Source of the DNA: Roseburia hominis
GTDB lineage: Bacteria > Bacillota > Clostridia > Lachnospirales > Lachnospiraceae
Assembly (NCBI GenBank): GCA_040702975.1
Contig: CP159990.1
Location: forward strand, 3,348,001-3,412,000
Direction of reading: 5' to 3'
Length of the DNA: 64,000 nt
Shown here: one piece after another, positions 27,218-37,158 of the stretch
Position numbering within the stretch: the stretch's first letter is position 1
Layout of the letters: the number at the start of each line of letters is the position of its first letter
The notes under the pieces: generated by a model
Told to the model about the DNA's origin: nothing
What the model saw: the letters and a program-made list of their open reading frames with translations, nothing else
Databases searched by the model: none
Position numbers and translations under genes: made by a program

Positions 27218-30200
27218 CTCTCCTCTCGTTATCGGAATCGATCTTTTCTTTCAATTCCCGAATCTTCTGTTTCTGCTTAGACGTATCACCGATGTAGAAG
27301 ATAGCCAGGCCTCCGGCAATGAGCAATTCTATAATATGGAGAATACAATGTTTTACACTCTCCTTGAGATCCATATTTGCCAATGGCGTTTCTTCATCTT
27401 CAATCGGAGCCAGTTCCTGTACATCCTCTTCATTTTCTGTATCCACAACCGCAAGCGGTACTTCCTCATCTTCTATTACCTCTACCGGTGTCGCAGGCGT
27501 CGGCGTCGGAGCCGGTGTTGCCGCTGCTGCTACAGGTGCCGCCACAGGCGCTGGCACAGGCGTTACCGTAGGTGTCGTAGTACCCGCATCATCGTCCGGT
27601 GTTACGACCGCCTGGCTTTCGCTGGTCGATGTGCTTGCTGATGCACTTTCGCTCTCGCTATCGCTGGTTGAAGCACTGTCGCTTGCAGATGCACTGCCGC
27701 TTGCGGATGCACTGTCACTTGCTGATGCGCTCTCACTTGTGGATGCACTTTCACTTGTCGACGCGCTCTCACTTGCTGAGGTACTCTCGCTCACGCTTGT
27801 CGAGGTGCTTTCACTCGTTGGGGTACTCTCGCTTGCTGACGTGCTTTCGCTTGCACTCGTGCTTTCGCTTGCTGATGTACTCTCACTTGTCGAGGTGCTT
27901 TCACTTGCGCTGGTGCTTTCACTTGCTGATGTACTCTCACTTGCACTGGTACTCTCGCTTGCTGACGTACTCTCACTTGCCGACGTGCTCTCGCTTGCAC
28001 TGGTACTCTCACTTGCACTGGTGTTTTCGCTTGCTGATGTGCTCTCGCTTGCACTCGTGCTTTCACTTGCGGACGTACTCTCGCTTGCTGATGTACTCTC
28101 ACTTGCACTGGTACTCTCACTTGCGGACGTGCTTTCACTTGCTGATATACTCTCGCTTGCACTGGTGCTCTCACTTGCACTCGTGCTTTCACTTGCGGAC
28201 ATGCTTTCGCTTGCACTGGTGCTCTCGCTCGCCGACGTACTCTCGCTTGCACTGGTACTCTCACTTGCACTCGTACTCTCACTTGCTGATGTACTCTCGC
28301 TTACACTGGTACTTTCACTTGCTGATGTACTCTCACTTACACTGGTACTTTCGCTTGCTGATGTGCTTTCGCTTGCACTGGTACTCTCGCTTGCCGATGT
28401 ACTCTCACTTGCACTCGTACTTTCGCTTACTGATGTGCTTTCGCTTGCACTGGTACTCTCACTTGCTGATGTGCTCTCGCTTGCTGACGTACTCTCGCTT
28501 GCGCTGGTGCTTTCACTTGCTGATGTGCTCTCGCTTGCTGACGTACTCTCGCTTACGCTGGTGCTTTCGCTTGCTGACGTACTCTCACTTGCACTGGTGC
28601 TTTCACTTGCTGACGTGCTCTCGCTTGCACTGGTACTCTCACTTGTACTCGTGCTTTCACTTGCTGATGTGCTCTCGCTTGCTGACGTACTCTCGCTTAC
28701 GCTGGTGCTTTCGCTTGCTGATGTGCTCTCGCTTGCACTGGTGCTCTCACTTGCTGACGTACTTTCGCTTGCACTGGTACTTTCACTTGCTGATGTGCTC
28801 TCGCTTGCACTGGTACTCTCACTTGCCGATGTACTCTCACTTGCACTGGTGCTTTCACTTGCTGATGTGCTCTCGCTTGCACTCGTGCTTTCGCTTGCTG
28901 ACGTACTCTCACTTGCTGATGTGCTCTCGCTTGCACTGGTACTCTCACTTGCCGATGTACTCTCACTTGCTGATGTGCTCTCGCTTGCACTGGTACTTTC
29001 ACTTGCTGATGTGCTCTCGCTCGCCGACGTACTCTCGCTTGCCGATGTACTCTCACTTGCACTGGTGCTTTCACTTGCTGACGTACTTTCGCTCGCACTG
29101 GTACTTTCGCTTGCTGACGTACTTTCGCTTGCACTCGTGCTTTCACTTGCCGACGTACTCTCACTTGCACTCGTGCTTTCACTTGCTGACGTGCTTTCGC
29201 TTGCTGATGTACTCTCGCTTGCCGACGTACTCTCGCTTGCACTCGTGCTTTCACTTGCGCTGGTACTCTCGCTTGCTGATGTGCTCTCGCTTGCACTGGT
29301 ACTTTCACTTGCTGATGTGCTCTCGCTTGCACTGGTGCTTTCACTTGCTGATGTGCTCTCGCTTGCTGACGTACTCTCGCTTACGCTGGTGCTTTCGCTT
29401 GCTGACGTACTTTCGCTCGCACTGGTACTTTCGCTTGCTGACGTACTTTCGCTTGCTGACGTACTTTCGCTTGCACTCGTGCTTTCACTTGCCGACGTAC
29501 TCTCACTTGCACTCGTGCTTTCACTTGCTGACGTGCTTTCGCTTGCTGATGTACTCTCGCTTGCCGACGTACTCTCGCTTGCACTCGTGCTTTCACTTGC
29601 GCTGGTACTCTCGCTTGCTGATGTGCTCTCGCTTGCACTGGTACTTTCACTTGCTGATGTGCTCTCGCTTGCACTGGTACTTTCACTTGCTGATGTGCTC
29701 TCGCTTGCACTGGTGCTTTCACTTGCTGATGTGCTCTCGCTTGCTGACGTACTCTCGCTTACGCTGGTGCTTTCGCTTGCTGACGTACTTTCACTTGCTG
29801 ATGTACTCTCGCTTGCTGACGTACTCTCACTTGCTGATGTGCTCTCGCTTGCACTGGTACTCTCACTTGCTGATGTGCTCTCGCTTGCTGACGTACTCTC
29901 ACTTGCCGACGTACTCTCGCTTGCACTGGTACTTTCACTTGCTGATGTGCTCTCGCTTGCACTCGTGCTCTCGCTTGCACTCGTGCTCTCGCTCGCCGAC
30001 GTACTCTCGCTTGCCGATGTACTCTCACTTGCACTGGTGCTTTCACTTGCTGACGTACTTTCGCTCGCACTGGTACTTTCGCTTGCTGACGTACTTTCGC
30101 TTGCTGACGTACTTTCGCTTGCACTGGTGCTTTCACTTGCCGACGTACTCTCACTTGCACTCGTGCTTTCACTTGCTGACGTGCTTTCACTTGCTGACGT

Positions 30201-32282
30201 GCTTTCGCTTGCCGACGTACTCTCGCTTGCCGACGTACTCTCGCTTGCACTCGTGCTTTCACTTGCGCTGGTACTCTCGCTTGCTGATGTGCTCTCGCTT
30301 GCACTGGTACTTTCACTTGCTGATGTGCTCTCGCTTGCACTCGTGCTTTCGCTTGCTGACGTACTCTCGCTTACGCTGGTGCTTTCGCTTGCTGACGTAC
30401 TTTCACTTGCGCTGGTGCTTTCACTTGCTGATGTACTTTCGCTTGCTGACGTACTCTCGCTTGCACTTGTTGAAGCGCTTTCGCTTGCCGATGTACTCTC
30501 ACTTGCTGATGTGCTCTCGCTTGCACTCGTGCTTTCGCTTGCTGACGTACTCTCACTTGTTGATGTGCTCTCGCTTGCACTGGTACTCTCACTTGCCGAC
30601 GTACTCTCGCTTGCACTGGTACTTTCACTTGCTGATGTGCTCTCGCTTGCACTCGTGCTCTCGCTTGCCGATGTACTCTCACTTGCACTGGCGCTTTCAC
30701 TTGCTGACGTACTTTCGCTTGCACTGGTACTTTCGCTTGCTGACGTACTTTCGCTTGCACTCGTGCTTTCACTTGCCGACGTACTCTCACTTGCACTGGT
30801 GCTTTCACTTGCTGATGTACTCTCGCTTGCCGACGTACTCTCACTTGCACTTGTTGAAGCGCTTTCGCTCGCTGAAGCACTCTTTGCATCCTTAACAATA
30901 TCACTAAAATCAAAGGTCGGATTTCCAGGCACCCACGTATATTTCCATATACCATCCTGACTGATGAGGTTCCATTCCCAATGCCCATATTCTAGTTTAT
31001 CGTCCTTTCTTTGCCATGCATCAGTCGTTTGTTTCATTTCAACTGGTACACGACCAAGAAAAGGAATCCAAACCCATCTTGTAGCCTCCCACTCTGAATC
31101 ACCTTCTACAGGTTGCGTAGTTTCATCCAGTTCTTTCCCATATTCATGTACAATATAATTATAAAGCTCTTGAACTTCCTCAGGTGAAGGTTCAACCGTT
31201 TCTCCATTCTCGTTCGTTGTAGTCAATTCATTTTTGATTGCCTCTCTTAACGCCTCATCTTCTGGTGACCCTTCGTCACCTATCGCTGTCATATTAACAT
31301 TTCCGCCAAGGCTTGAAAGAATAGAATCAAGAATGCTCTCTATATCAGCATTACTGCCAGATTCGCTTCCCTCTTCGCTCTCGTAACTTGTGCCATCATC
31401 AAGTACATGATATATTTTCCCATCCGCATCTTTATAAGTACGGTCGTTAATATCCAATTCATGCACTGCACCATTTTTATCAACATACCATACTTTACCT
31501 TCTTCATCCTGATATGTACGATCCGCTTCTAATGCACGTGTCACACCGCTTTCATCAACATAGCTCAAACTGCCGTCTTCATTTTCGACAACTCTACTAG
31601 TCTTATCAGTTTCAGTTAAATTGTTTTCTTCATCCGTTGACGTATCAACAGAATTATTTATCTCCTCTTCAGCCACCTCAGAGTCCAAAACATCCTCTTC
31701 CAAAGAATTTGTCTCACTGTCACTGGCACTCGCGGAATCTCCACTTGCGCTGACATCCTCGTTACTATTATCAGATTCCGTAAACTCCGACACCTGCCCA
31801 CTTTCAGATGTCATCTCGCTCGCCTCGCCACTCTCAGATGACACCCCGCTCATCTCGTCACTCTCTGACGCCGCTGCGCTCACCTCATCACTCTCGGATG
31901 CCACTCTGCTTGCCTCTTCGCTCTCAGATGCCACCTTGCTTGCCTGTTCGCTTTCCGACGCTGCTGCGCTCGTCTTCACGCTTTCTGATGCTGCCATGCT
32001 CGCCTGTTCACTTTCTGCTGCCGCTACGCTTGCCTGTTCACTCGCCGCAGCATTGTTCACCTGCTCGCTCTCTGAGGTCGTCTCAATAACAATCGAATCA
32101 CCTGCATTCGAATCCTGCTCTGATTCCATCGCATATACAATCTCGCCTTCCTGGAAAAGACCTGCGCCGCCCAATGCCGCCGCTGCCGTAACCAGACTCC
32201 TAGTAAGTTTCTTCTTACCCAATGCTATCACAACCTTTCCAGTCTTGATATTCGACCAAAACAAAAGCTCAGCTTTTGTCAA
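27210..32282 (-). CDS. Giant serine-rich repeat surface glycoprotein (SRRP), aSec substrate
   Basis: 1,690 residues. The N-terminus has a long SRRP-type signal peptide with a degenerate KxYKxGKxW-like segment ([16 protein letters not shown]), a hydrophobic core ([14 protein letters not shown]) and a site near VYA. Next come a short serine-rich region (about 50-180, SEQAS-type units), a non-repeat region (about 190-460) with three imperfect repeats of the DRTYxDxxGKxYxV kind, and about 1,090 residues of SASEST hexapeptides. A Pro/Ala/Thr stretch, an acidic segment with IEDEE repeats, one membrane span near residues 1644-1664 and a charged tail complete it. No LPXTG motif is present, unlike streptococcal SRRPs. 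The start is TTG at 32282 and is uncertain. Confidence 0.92.
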   Translation of the reverse strand: MTKAELLFWSNIKTGKVVIALGKKKLTRSLVTAAAALGGAGLFQEGEIVYAMESEQDSNAGDSIVIETTSESEQVNNAAASEQASVAAAESEQASMAASESVKTSAAASESEQASKVASESEEASRVASESDEVSAAASESDEMSGVSSESGEASEMTSESGQVSEFTESDNSNEDVSASGDSASASDSETNSLEEDVLDSEVAEEEINNSVDTSTDEENNLTETDKTSRVVENEDGSLSYVDESGVTRALEADRTYQDEEGKVWYVDKNGAVHELDINDRTYKDADGKIYHVLDDGTSYESEEGSESGSNADIESILDSILSSLGGNVNMTAIGDEGSPEDEALREAIKNELTTTNENGETVEPSPEEVQELYNYIVHEYGKELDETTQPVEGDSEWEATRWVWIPFLGRVPVEMKQTTDAWQRKDDKLEYGHWEWNLISQDGIWKYTWVPGNPTFDFSDIVKDAKSASASESASTSASESTSASESTSASESTSASESTSASESTSASESTSASESTSASESTSASESASASESTSASESTSASESTSASESTSASESTSASESTSASESTSTSESTSASESTSASESTSASESTSASESASTSASESTSASESTSASESTSASESTSASESTSVSESTSASESTSASESTSASESTSASESTSASESTSASESTSASESTSASESTSASESTSASESTSASESTSASESTSASESTSASESTSASESTSASESTSASESTSASESTSASESTSASESTSASESTSASESTSASESTSASESTSASESTSASESTSASESTSASESTSASESTSASESTSASESTSASESTSASESTSVSESTSASESTSASESTSASESTSASESTSASESTSASESTSASESTSASESTSASESTSASESTSASESTSASESTSASESTSASESTSASESTSASESTSASESTSASESTSASESTSASESTSVSESTSASESTSASESTSASESTSASESTSASESTSASESTSASESTSASESTSASESTSASESTSASESTSASESTSASESTSASESTSASESTSASESTSASESTSASESTSASESTSASESTSASESTSASESTSASESTSASESTSASESTSASESTSASESTSASESTSASESTSASESTSASESTSASESTSASESTSASESTSASESTSASESTSASESTSVSESTSASESTSASESTSTSESTSASESTSASESTSASESTSASESTSVSESTSASESTSASESTSASESTSASESTSASESTSASESTSVSESTSASESTSASESTSASESTSASESTSVSESTSASESTSVSESTSASESTSASESTSASESTSASESTSASESMSASESTSASESTSASESISASESTSASESTSASESTSASESTSASESTSASESTSASENTSASESTSASESTSASESTSASESTSASESTSASESTSASESTSTSESTSASESTSASESTSASESTPTSESTSTSVSESTSASESASTSESASTSESASASDSASASGSASASDSASTSDSESESASASTSTSESQAVVTPDDDAGTTTPTVTPVPAPVAAPVAAAATPAPTPTPATPVEVIEDEEVPLAVVDTENEEDVQELAPIEDEETPLANMDLKESVKHCILHIIELLIAGGLAIFYIGDTSKQKQKIRELKEKIDSDNERRDV
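27612..30887 (-). repeat. SRR2: about 180 tandem 18-bp units encoding Ser-Ala-Ser-Glu-Ser-Thr
   Basis: A 3.3-kb array of an 18-bp unit encoding SASEST with rare variants (V, T, M or I in place of A or T). The DNA units differ by synonymous changes, mainly at third positions. Blocks of several hundred bases recur nearly unchanged, for example around 29040-29400 and 29390-29760, which points to growth by segmental duplication. The opposite strand is open for 3.6 kb only as a consequence of the repeat. Assembly length should be treated with caution. Confidence 0.92.
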
Positions 32283-32399
32283 AACCTATTCTTATCCTTC
32301 AACTATATATTTTAATTAAATACTTAGCCCCTATAGTGCCCCTTTTTTTGTTCTCACCTTACTTTTTTCAATTTTCCAAAAATTTATGACAAAACATTT

Positions 32400-33644
32400 C
32401 TAGGGCACCGCATGCTTCAGTTCCTGTGTCATATCCGCATAATACCAAAGTGTTCCCTTGCCCTGGCTTTTTACATATGCCCGCTCAATCCGCTCAAATA
32501 TAGAACTGCAGAAATCCTTGTTAGAATGTGCCAGCATTAAAATATAATGCCTGTTCCCATATCTTGTATATGCATCCCCTATCCTCAGTGAATCACCAAT
32601 TACTTTTTTAAGCAATTGCATCTGTTCCTGAAGATCCATCTGTTTCTGGCTGCCCGCCTCTCCCTTCTGGCTCAGTGTCAGGAACATCAACATCGACTCA
32701 AATTGACTCCTGTCTTTTGCCCTTGCTACCAGTCGGCAGTAATCTACAAAGCTCGGATAAATGCAGTAATACGCTCCCTTTACTTCCGTCTCTTCAAACA
32801 TCGCTTTTTTTATTTCGCTCCTCCTCCCCATAAAAGATTTATCCATATCCTTCCATTTATTGATGCCCCCAGGGCTCCTGATATGGTTCCCATCCTTTAA
32901 CTCGAACTTTTCAAAACACTGCTGCATCTCCTCCGCAGGCGAACTGTCCAGCTCACGCATATACAGTTCCACAGCACTGTTATAAATATTCCGCGCTTCC
33001 TCATAGCGATACAGCTCAAGATTACATCGGATCAAACTTGTCTGCCAGTTATCAAAAGGATAGATTGACACTGCCCTGGAATACAGAAGCATCCGGTTTT
33101 TATAATCATTCTTTCTGATATACTCTTTTTCAAGTTCCCGGATTGTCTTGACATACAATTTTTTAAAATAGTTGCTTTTTTGCAAAAACCATGCTTCAGA
33201 CTGATTCTCGGGAAGTATGTCGCCCCGGTACATCTCATTTGCCCTGCTTAGAAGCTCTATCCGCTTTTCTCCCTCCGCGTCTTCCGCCATCCCTATCATT
33301 TCTTCAAACTTCTGCGTATCCAGTTCTATGGGAATCCTGCTTTTAAAACGGCATATTCCTTCCTTTATCTCTATGTATCTTCCCGCAGGAAGCCCGCAAT
33401 CAACAAGCTGTTTCTCTAGGCGATAGATTAGTTTATTCAGGTTTTTATTGCGGTTTACCCTGTCAATTTTTTCATTCCAGCCATAGAAGCAATCTATCAG
33501 TTCATTTTTCGGAATCCCACTCTGCAGGGATAAAAGAAGCATCTGCAAGAGGCGGACTGATTTTGAATTCTCGATTTTTTTCAGCATAACCGCTTTATCA
33601 CCATAATACATAGAAAAGCCGCCAAGCATTTTTACACTCAACAT
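32400..33644 (-). CDS. SARP/BTAD-type transcriptional regulator with degenerate GGDEF-like C-terminus
   Basis: 414 residues. Residues 1-95 form an OmpR-like winged helix with the SARP opening MLSVKMLGGFSMYYGDKAV. About 100-245 is a BTAD helical repeat domain (YSRAVSIYPFDNWQTSLIRCNLELYRYEEARNIY is split around residue 190-225). The last 140 residues resemble a GGDEF domain in layout: RIGDAYTRYGNRHYILML sits where DxxxRxGGDEFxxLL is expected, but the GGDEF signature itself is YGNRH, so cyclase activity is unlikely. It overlaps gtfB by seven bases and lies directly before the SRRP gene. It probably controls the locus; ligand binding by the degenerate domain is inference. Confidence 0.8.
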   Translation of the reverse strand: MLSVKMLGGFSMYYGDKAVMLKKIENSKSVRLLQMLLLSLQSGIPKNELIDCFYGWNEKIDRVNRNKNLNKLIYRLEKQLVDCGLPAGRYIEIKEGICRFKSRIPIELDTQKFEEMIGMAEDAEGEKRIELLSRANEMYRGDILPENQSEAWFLQKSNYFKKLYVKTIRELEKEYIRKNDYKNRMLLYSRAVSIYPFDNWQTSLIRCNLELYRYEEARNIYNSAVELYMRELDSSPAEEMQQCFEKFELKDGNHIRSPGGINKWKDMDKSFMGRRSEIKKAMFEETEVKGAYYCIYPSFVDYCRLVARAKDRSQFESMLMFLTLSQKGEAGSQKQMDLQEQMQLLKKVIGDSLRIGDAYTRYGNRHYILMLAHSNKDFCSSIFERIERAYVKSQGKGTLWYYADMTQELKHAVP

Positions 33645-34987
33645 AATATTTCCTCATATGCTTTCACACACTCTGACATGGCAGCTTCCTGCTGCCTTTT
33701 CACGTATTCATCCATCAAGTCCGTATCCGACAACACCTTTTTCATATCCTCTATCATATGCCCGGCGTTTTCCGGAGCATAAATGGATTCGCCAGCCACA
33801 TAATCTGCATTATGGACGGTCTTGTCAAAGGCGTAAATGAGCTGATTATTCAAAAATGCCCTACGTACTGCCGAAACGATTTCCGTTCCATAGTTAATAT
33901 CCAGATACCAGTCGCATTTTTCAAACAATCTATCCAGAATTTTCATCTTCACGCCCGGGTACAGCGTGACATTATCATAATTTCCCATTGCCAGCAGCTT
34001 TGAAGACATTTCCGTAAGTGCCGCAATAGAAAAATGCATCTGCGGAAGAGCCTCCACAATTTCCCTGCATTTTTCAATCTGATCCGAATTCGTGCAGATC
34101 AGCGCCTCCGCCCTGTGTCTGTTCTTTCTTTTAAAGGGATACAAGAAGCCTTGTTTGCCTACAATACCCGGATCCGCTCCCAGCTCTATCAGTCTCTCGT
34201 AGGAACGCCTTTTCTGCACCAGGATTTTTCCCGCGCGGGGAGCTTCTCCCTTCAGGATTATCCGCATATTACCCGGTATTTCATCTCTGATCGGCTCCTG
34301 CCAGAACAACACATCGCTCTTTTTCGAAGCCATAAGTGCATTTGACACAAAAAACGGGGTCGACAGAGAATTAAAGAAAATTCGTCTCTGATCCAGACCC
34401 TTTTTCTTCAAAAAGTAAGCTGCAAAATCCGTCTTTGTGCGGAAGAATTTTACCTCATCGCCCTCATTTAAAATGATATCGCCGGTAACAAAATTTTCCA
34501 CGATCACTTCCTGCCCGGCGGCTGAAAAATAGGATTTATTCACCTTATGTCCCTTTGCATTGAAGGTGGTTCTGGCCCAGACCGCCCCATAACGATTATA
34601 GTGATCACTGGAGCGGACGACTCCCCTCTCGTCATACCAATCTACGACCTTCACAAGCCGTTTGTGCAAAGGTTCCGCATAAAATATTCTTCCCCTTAAC
34701 CGGTTCAGGTCACGTATCTCTCCGCTGTTGTTCGTACCGCGGATCTGCCAGTAGTCCGGAATCTTGACCTGGTTGAAATATTTCGGCCTTGCCCCATCCC
34801 CCTTAAAATCACCCAGGAAAGAGCCGTACACTGACATAACGCCATCCGGCAGAAAACCATCGTCCTCAATGACCACTGCCGGACACTCATAACCAGCTAT
34901 CTGAAAAGAGTCCAAAAGCGCCTGGCTGTCTGTTGAAAAGTTGTCAAAAAGCAATACTACGTTGTTTTGTTTAGCAAGTCTTTCCAT
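33638..34987 (-). CDS. gtfB: Accessory Sec O-GlcNAc transferase subunit GtfB (copy 1)
   Basis: 449 residues. The co-transferase partner of GtfA. Family blocks are VVIEDDGFLPDGVMSVYGSFLG (about 38-58), PKYFNQVKIPDYW, the beta-meander GVVRSSDHYNRYGAVWARTTF, FFNSLSTPFFVSNALM and CDWYLDINYGTEIVSAVRRAF near residue 365. There is no EX7E motif. The ATG at 34987 follows GGTGGAGAAGAG and overlaps gtfA by 31 bases. It lies upstream of the BTAD regulator and the SRRP, the position expected of the primary pair. Confidence 0.93.
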   Translation of the reverse strand: MERLAKQNNVVLLFDNFSTDSQALLDSFQIAGYECPAVVIEDDGFLPDGVMSVYGSFLGDFKGDGARPKYFNQVKIPDYWQIRGTNNSGEIRDLNRLRGRIFYAEPLHKRLVKVVDWYDERGVVRSSDHYNRYGAVWARTTFNAKGHKVNKSYFSAAGQEVIVENFVTGDIILNEGDEVKFFRTKTDFAAYFLKKKGLDQRRIFFNSLSTPFFVSNALMASKKSDVLFWQEPIRDEIPGNMRIILKGEAPRAGKILVQKRRSYERLIELGADPGIVGKQGFLYPFKRKNRHRAEALICTNSDQIEKCREIVEALPQMHFSIAALTEMSSKLLAMGNYDNVTLYPGVKMKILDRLFEKCDWYLDINYGTEIVSAVRRAFLNNQLIYAFDKTVHNADYVAGESIYAPENAGHMIEDMKKVLSDTDLMDEYVKRQQEAAMSECVKAYEEILC

Positions 34988-36456
34988 CTCTTCTCCACCT
35001 TTCCCGTCAGATATGCCTGCGCCTTTTTGTAGGAATGCCGGCTGAATTCTTCTATATCATCCTCCGTAAACAAACGGACGATACACTCTGTTAATTTTTC
35101 TATGCGATCTTTATCCTCCATCTTATCATTTACCGGAATCTTATAGCCGTTCTTCCCGTTATCAATAAATGTCTGATTTCCGTAACGCACGTTAAATCCG
35201 ATGACCGGAAGCCCGGAACCAATCGCCTCCAGAACACTTAAGCCAAAGCCCTCGCTGAGCGAGGCCGACACATACGCCTCATACCTCATATAGACCTCGT
35301 CTAACTTCTGCTGCCCGCACATACGCACATAATCGCTGCACTGCAGCCTGCAGATCAGCTCCATCAGCTTCGCATTCTCCCCACCTTTTCCATATATATC
35401 CAACGAAAGATCCGGCACACGCCTCTTCGCCTCTACCACCGCCTCGATCAACCAGTCAACATGCTTTTCCGTAGCAAGGCGTGACGCCGTAATCAGGGAA
35501 TGTTTCCTTCTGGGCTTTGCCGGAATCTTTAGCTCTTCCAGGCTTCCCACCGGAATCGCCACTACATTCGGCGTAACCCCCATGTACTGCTGAAACTGCT
35601 TCTTCAAAAGCCTGCTCTGCGCGCTGGTAGCAGTAATGTAAAAACTGACATGCTCATGCTGTGCAAAAGAGTATTCATAAAAATTATTCCAGAGAATATT
35701 TTGCTTGTCTGTACCGCTCTCGCTAAAATGATCTGCATGAATGACAATGCCTATTCGTGCCGGAGAGGCATTCTGCATGATTGCCTGCCCAATATCGGTA
35801 GTTCTGTCTATAATGACCACGTCGTCTTCATTTAGCTGCAATTGGGATATCATATATCCTACCAACTCTTCTTTCGCGCAGAATAGCCGATCCGAGAACT
35901 GGTACATAACTACGCCATTATCTATAATCTCTTCATAGGCCACGGATCCGTCCTCATTAAAAAAGCGGCGCTGATATAAATGCGCTTTCTTATCCAGGGG
36001 AGCGTAATATTCAGAGAAAATCCGGCAATACGTGTAATAATCCTTCCGGATGAGACAGTTATGGGAAACCATCTCCACCCTGTGGACACGGTCACTCTTC
36101 TCATCTACCATATACACTCTGTAGAAATTACCTTCTCCCGGGAACGTGTATTTCGCTATCTTTCCTTCCCTGGTAAACGTATAGTTCCTGCTCTTAAAGG
36201 TCGCTTTTAACTGCCTTAAATTGTAAGTGACCGGTGAGATTCTACAATCCGTAAAAAATGTATACAGCCACATTACCTCCGAATCCAGAAAACCTATATT
36301 CTCAGTCATATGCTGGATATTGTCTCTTGGAAACATATCGGTAAAAATGAATTTTGCGTCCTGCCCGATACTCCTGAAAATCTTTGCCCTATATACCTGC
36401 GCATACTCCACACCGCTGCTTGCCCAGCCGATACCTAAATTAAAATTATAAATCAT
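34957..36456 (-). CDS. gtfA: Accessory Sec O-GlcNAc transferase GtfA (copy 1)
   Basis: 499 residues. A GT-B enzyme that initiates O-glycosylation of the SRRP. The family start MIYNFNLGIGWASSGVEYAQVYRAK is followed by the add-on domain (YTYCRIFSEYYAPLDKKAHLYQRRFFNEDG), IGIVIHADHFSESG, and the donor domain with LITASRLATEKHVDWLIEA and EX7E in LSEGFGLSVLEAIGSG near residues 402-411. It is the second gene of the aSec operon, 26 bases after the PilZ gene. It overlaps gtfB, so the two subunits are probably made in equal amounts. Confidence 0.94.
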   Translation of the reverse strand: MIYNFNLGIGWASSGVEYAQVYRAKIFRSIGQDAKFIFTDMFPRDNIQHMTENIGFLDSEVMWLYTFFTDCRISPVTYNLRQLKATFKSRNYTFTREGKIAKYTFPGEGNFYRVYMVDEKSDRVHRVEMVSHNCLIRKDYYTYCRIFSEYYAPLDKKAHLYQRRFFNEDGSVAYEEIIDNGVVMYQFSDRLFCAKEELVGYMISQLQLNEDDVVIIDRTTDIGQAIMQNASPARIGIVIHADHFSESGTDKQNILWNNFYEYSFAQHEHVSFYITATSAQSRLLKKQFQQYMGVTPNVVAIPVGSLEELKIPAKPRRKHSLITASRLATEKHVDWLIEAVVEAKRRVPDLSLDIYGKGGENAKLMELICRLQCSDYVRMCGQQKLDEVYMRYEAYVSASLSEGFGLSVLEAIGSGLPVIGFNVRYGNQTFIDNGKNGYKIPVNDKMEDKDRIEKLTECIVRLFTEDDIEEFSRHSYKKAQAYLTGKVEKRWKDLLNKTT

Positions 36457-36482
36457 ACCTGTTTTTCCTTTATCATCTTCCC

Positions 36483-36803
36483 CTATAAAGAAATTCTTTT
36501 AAAAAGAACCTTTAACAGATCTTCCGTAAATTTCTTCATGGACACGCCCACCTTGATACTTCCGTCCTGCTGCTCTATCACATGCACCACGTCAGCATAC
36601 ATAATCGCTGTCTCTGTTATGACAACAATGTCCTTATCCCGGATATCAGGACTGCCTGCCTCCATCCGAAAACCAATCCCCAAAGGGCTCATGTCCTCGA
36701 TCTGTACATAAAGCATTTCCTCCGTCTCCCGCACAACGATAATTCCATTGGTCCTAAATTGCACTCTTTCTATACTTCTGCGCTCTCTTCCCTTTGTTTC
36801 CAT
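36483..36803 (-). CDS. PilZ-domain protein (predicted c-di-GMP receptor)
   Basis: A 106-residue single PilZ domain. Both c-di-GMP-binding motifs are intact: RxxxR at residues 9-13 (RSIER) and DxSxxG at 37-42 (DMSPLG). The following beta strands (VVITETAIMYADVVHVIEQQDGSIKVGVSMKKF) fit the barrel. The ATG at 36803 follows AAAGGGA; a longer form from TTG 36827 is less likely. It is the first gene of the 28-kb aSec unit, 26 bases before gtfA. This suggests c-di-GMP control of SRRP glycosylation or export, a link not described for the streptococcal systems. The output partner cannot be read from sequence. Confidence 0.85.
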   Translation of the reverse strand: METKGRERRSIERVQFRTNGIIVVRETEEMLYVQIEDMSPLGIGFRMEAGSPDIRDKDIVVITETAIMYADVVHVIEQQDGSIKVGVSMKKFTEDLLKVLFKRISL

Positions 36804-37094
36804 ATTTTCCCTTTCTGAAAAATCCAACTAAACCGGTAACTAGAGTATTCTTTCTACGTCTTAGCACCTTTCATTTGTCAGCATTTCACAAAGTAGACGC
36901 CAAGAAACACTTCAAAAAAACTCTTTATTATCCATCATATAAACTTTTTTATATATATAAACATTATATATTAACTGTTTCGAAAAGTCTACTATTTGTT
37001 ACAATTCTCAGTGCCAAAGAATTTCTCAATCCTGATTTGCATTTGTGCATATAAAACAACAACAGCATAATTCAGACGTTTTTCTCTCTGCCTC
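36804..37094. other. Divergent intergenic region upstream of the aSec operon
   Basis: About 290 very AT-rich bases, including a run of alternating TA around 36950-36970. It must hold the promoter for the aSec operon, but no -35/-10 pair with good spacing stands out on the minus strand. This fits a requirement for an activator such as the BTAD protein. No ORF or RNA is recognised. Confidence 0.4.
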
Positions 37095-37122
37095 TTGACT
37101 TTCACCCAGATTATATTATAAT
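37095..37122 (+). promoter_or_regulatory. Promoter of the padR operon
   Basis: TTGACT and TATAAT are separated by 16 bases, about 37 bases upstream of the PadR ATG. Confidence 0.75.
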
Positions 37123-37145
37123 GGTAATATTACTAATAGTAACAT
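37121..37145. promoter_or_regulatory. Probable PadR operator
   Basis: The site has an imperfect palindrome with ends ATGGTA and TAACAT around the perfect palindrome GTAATATTAC (37124-37133). It overlaps the -10 box and the start of transcription, the position expected for autorepression. The ATG...CAT ends resemble PadR boxes. Confidence 0.6.
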
Positions 37146-37158
37146 TTGGAGGACGACA

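Noticed and set aside
27612-30887. Regular repeats that might be a CRISPR array or non-coding satellite.
   Set aside because: Units are 18 bp, contiguous, without spacers, and encode an intact SASEST frame inside the SRRP.
27319-30960. Very long open frame on the plus strand opposite the SRRP repeat (Leu/Val/Ser-rich).
   Set aside because: It mirrors the 18-bp repeat; an array free of stops in one frame easily leaves other frames open. No ribosome site or plausible protein family.
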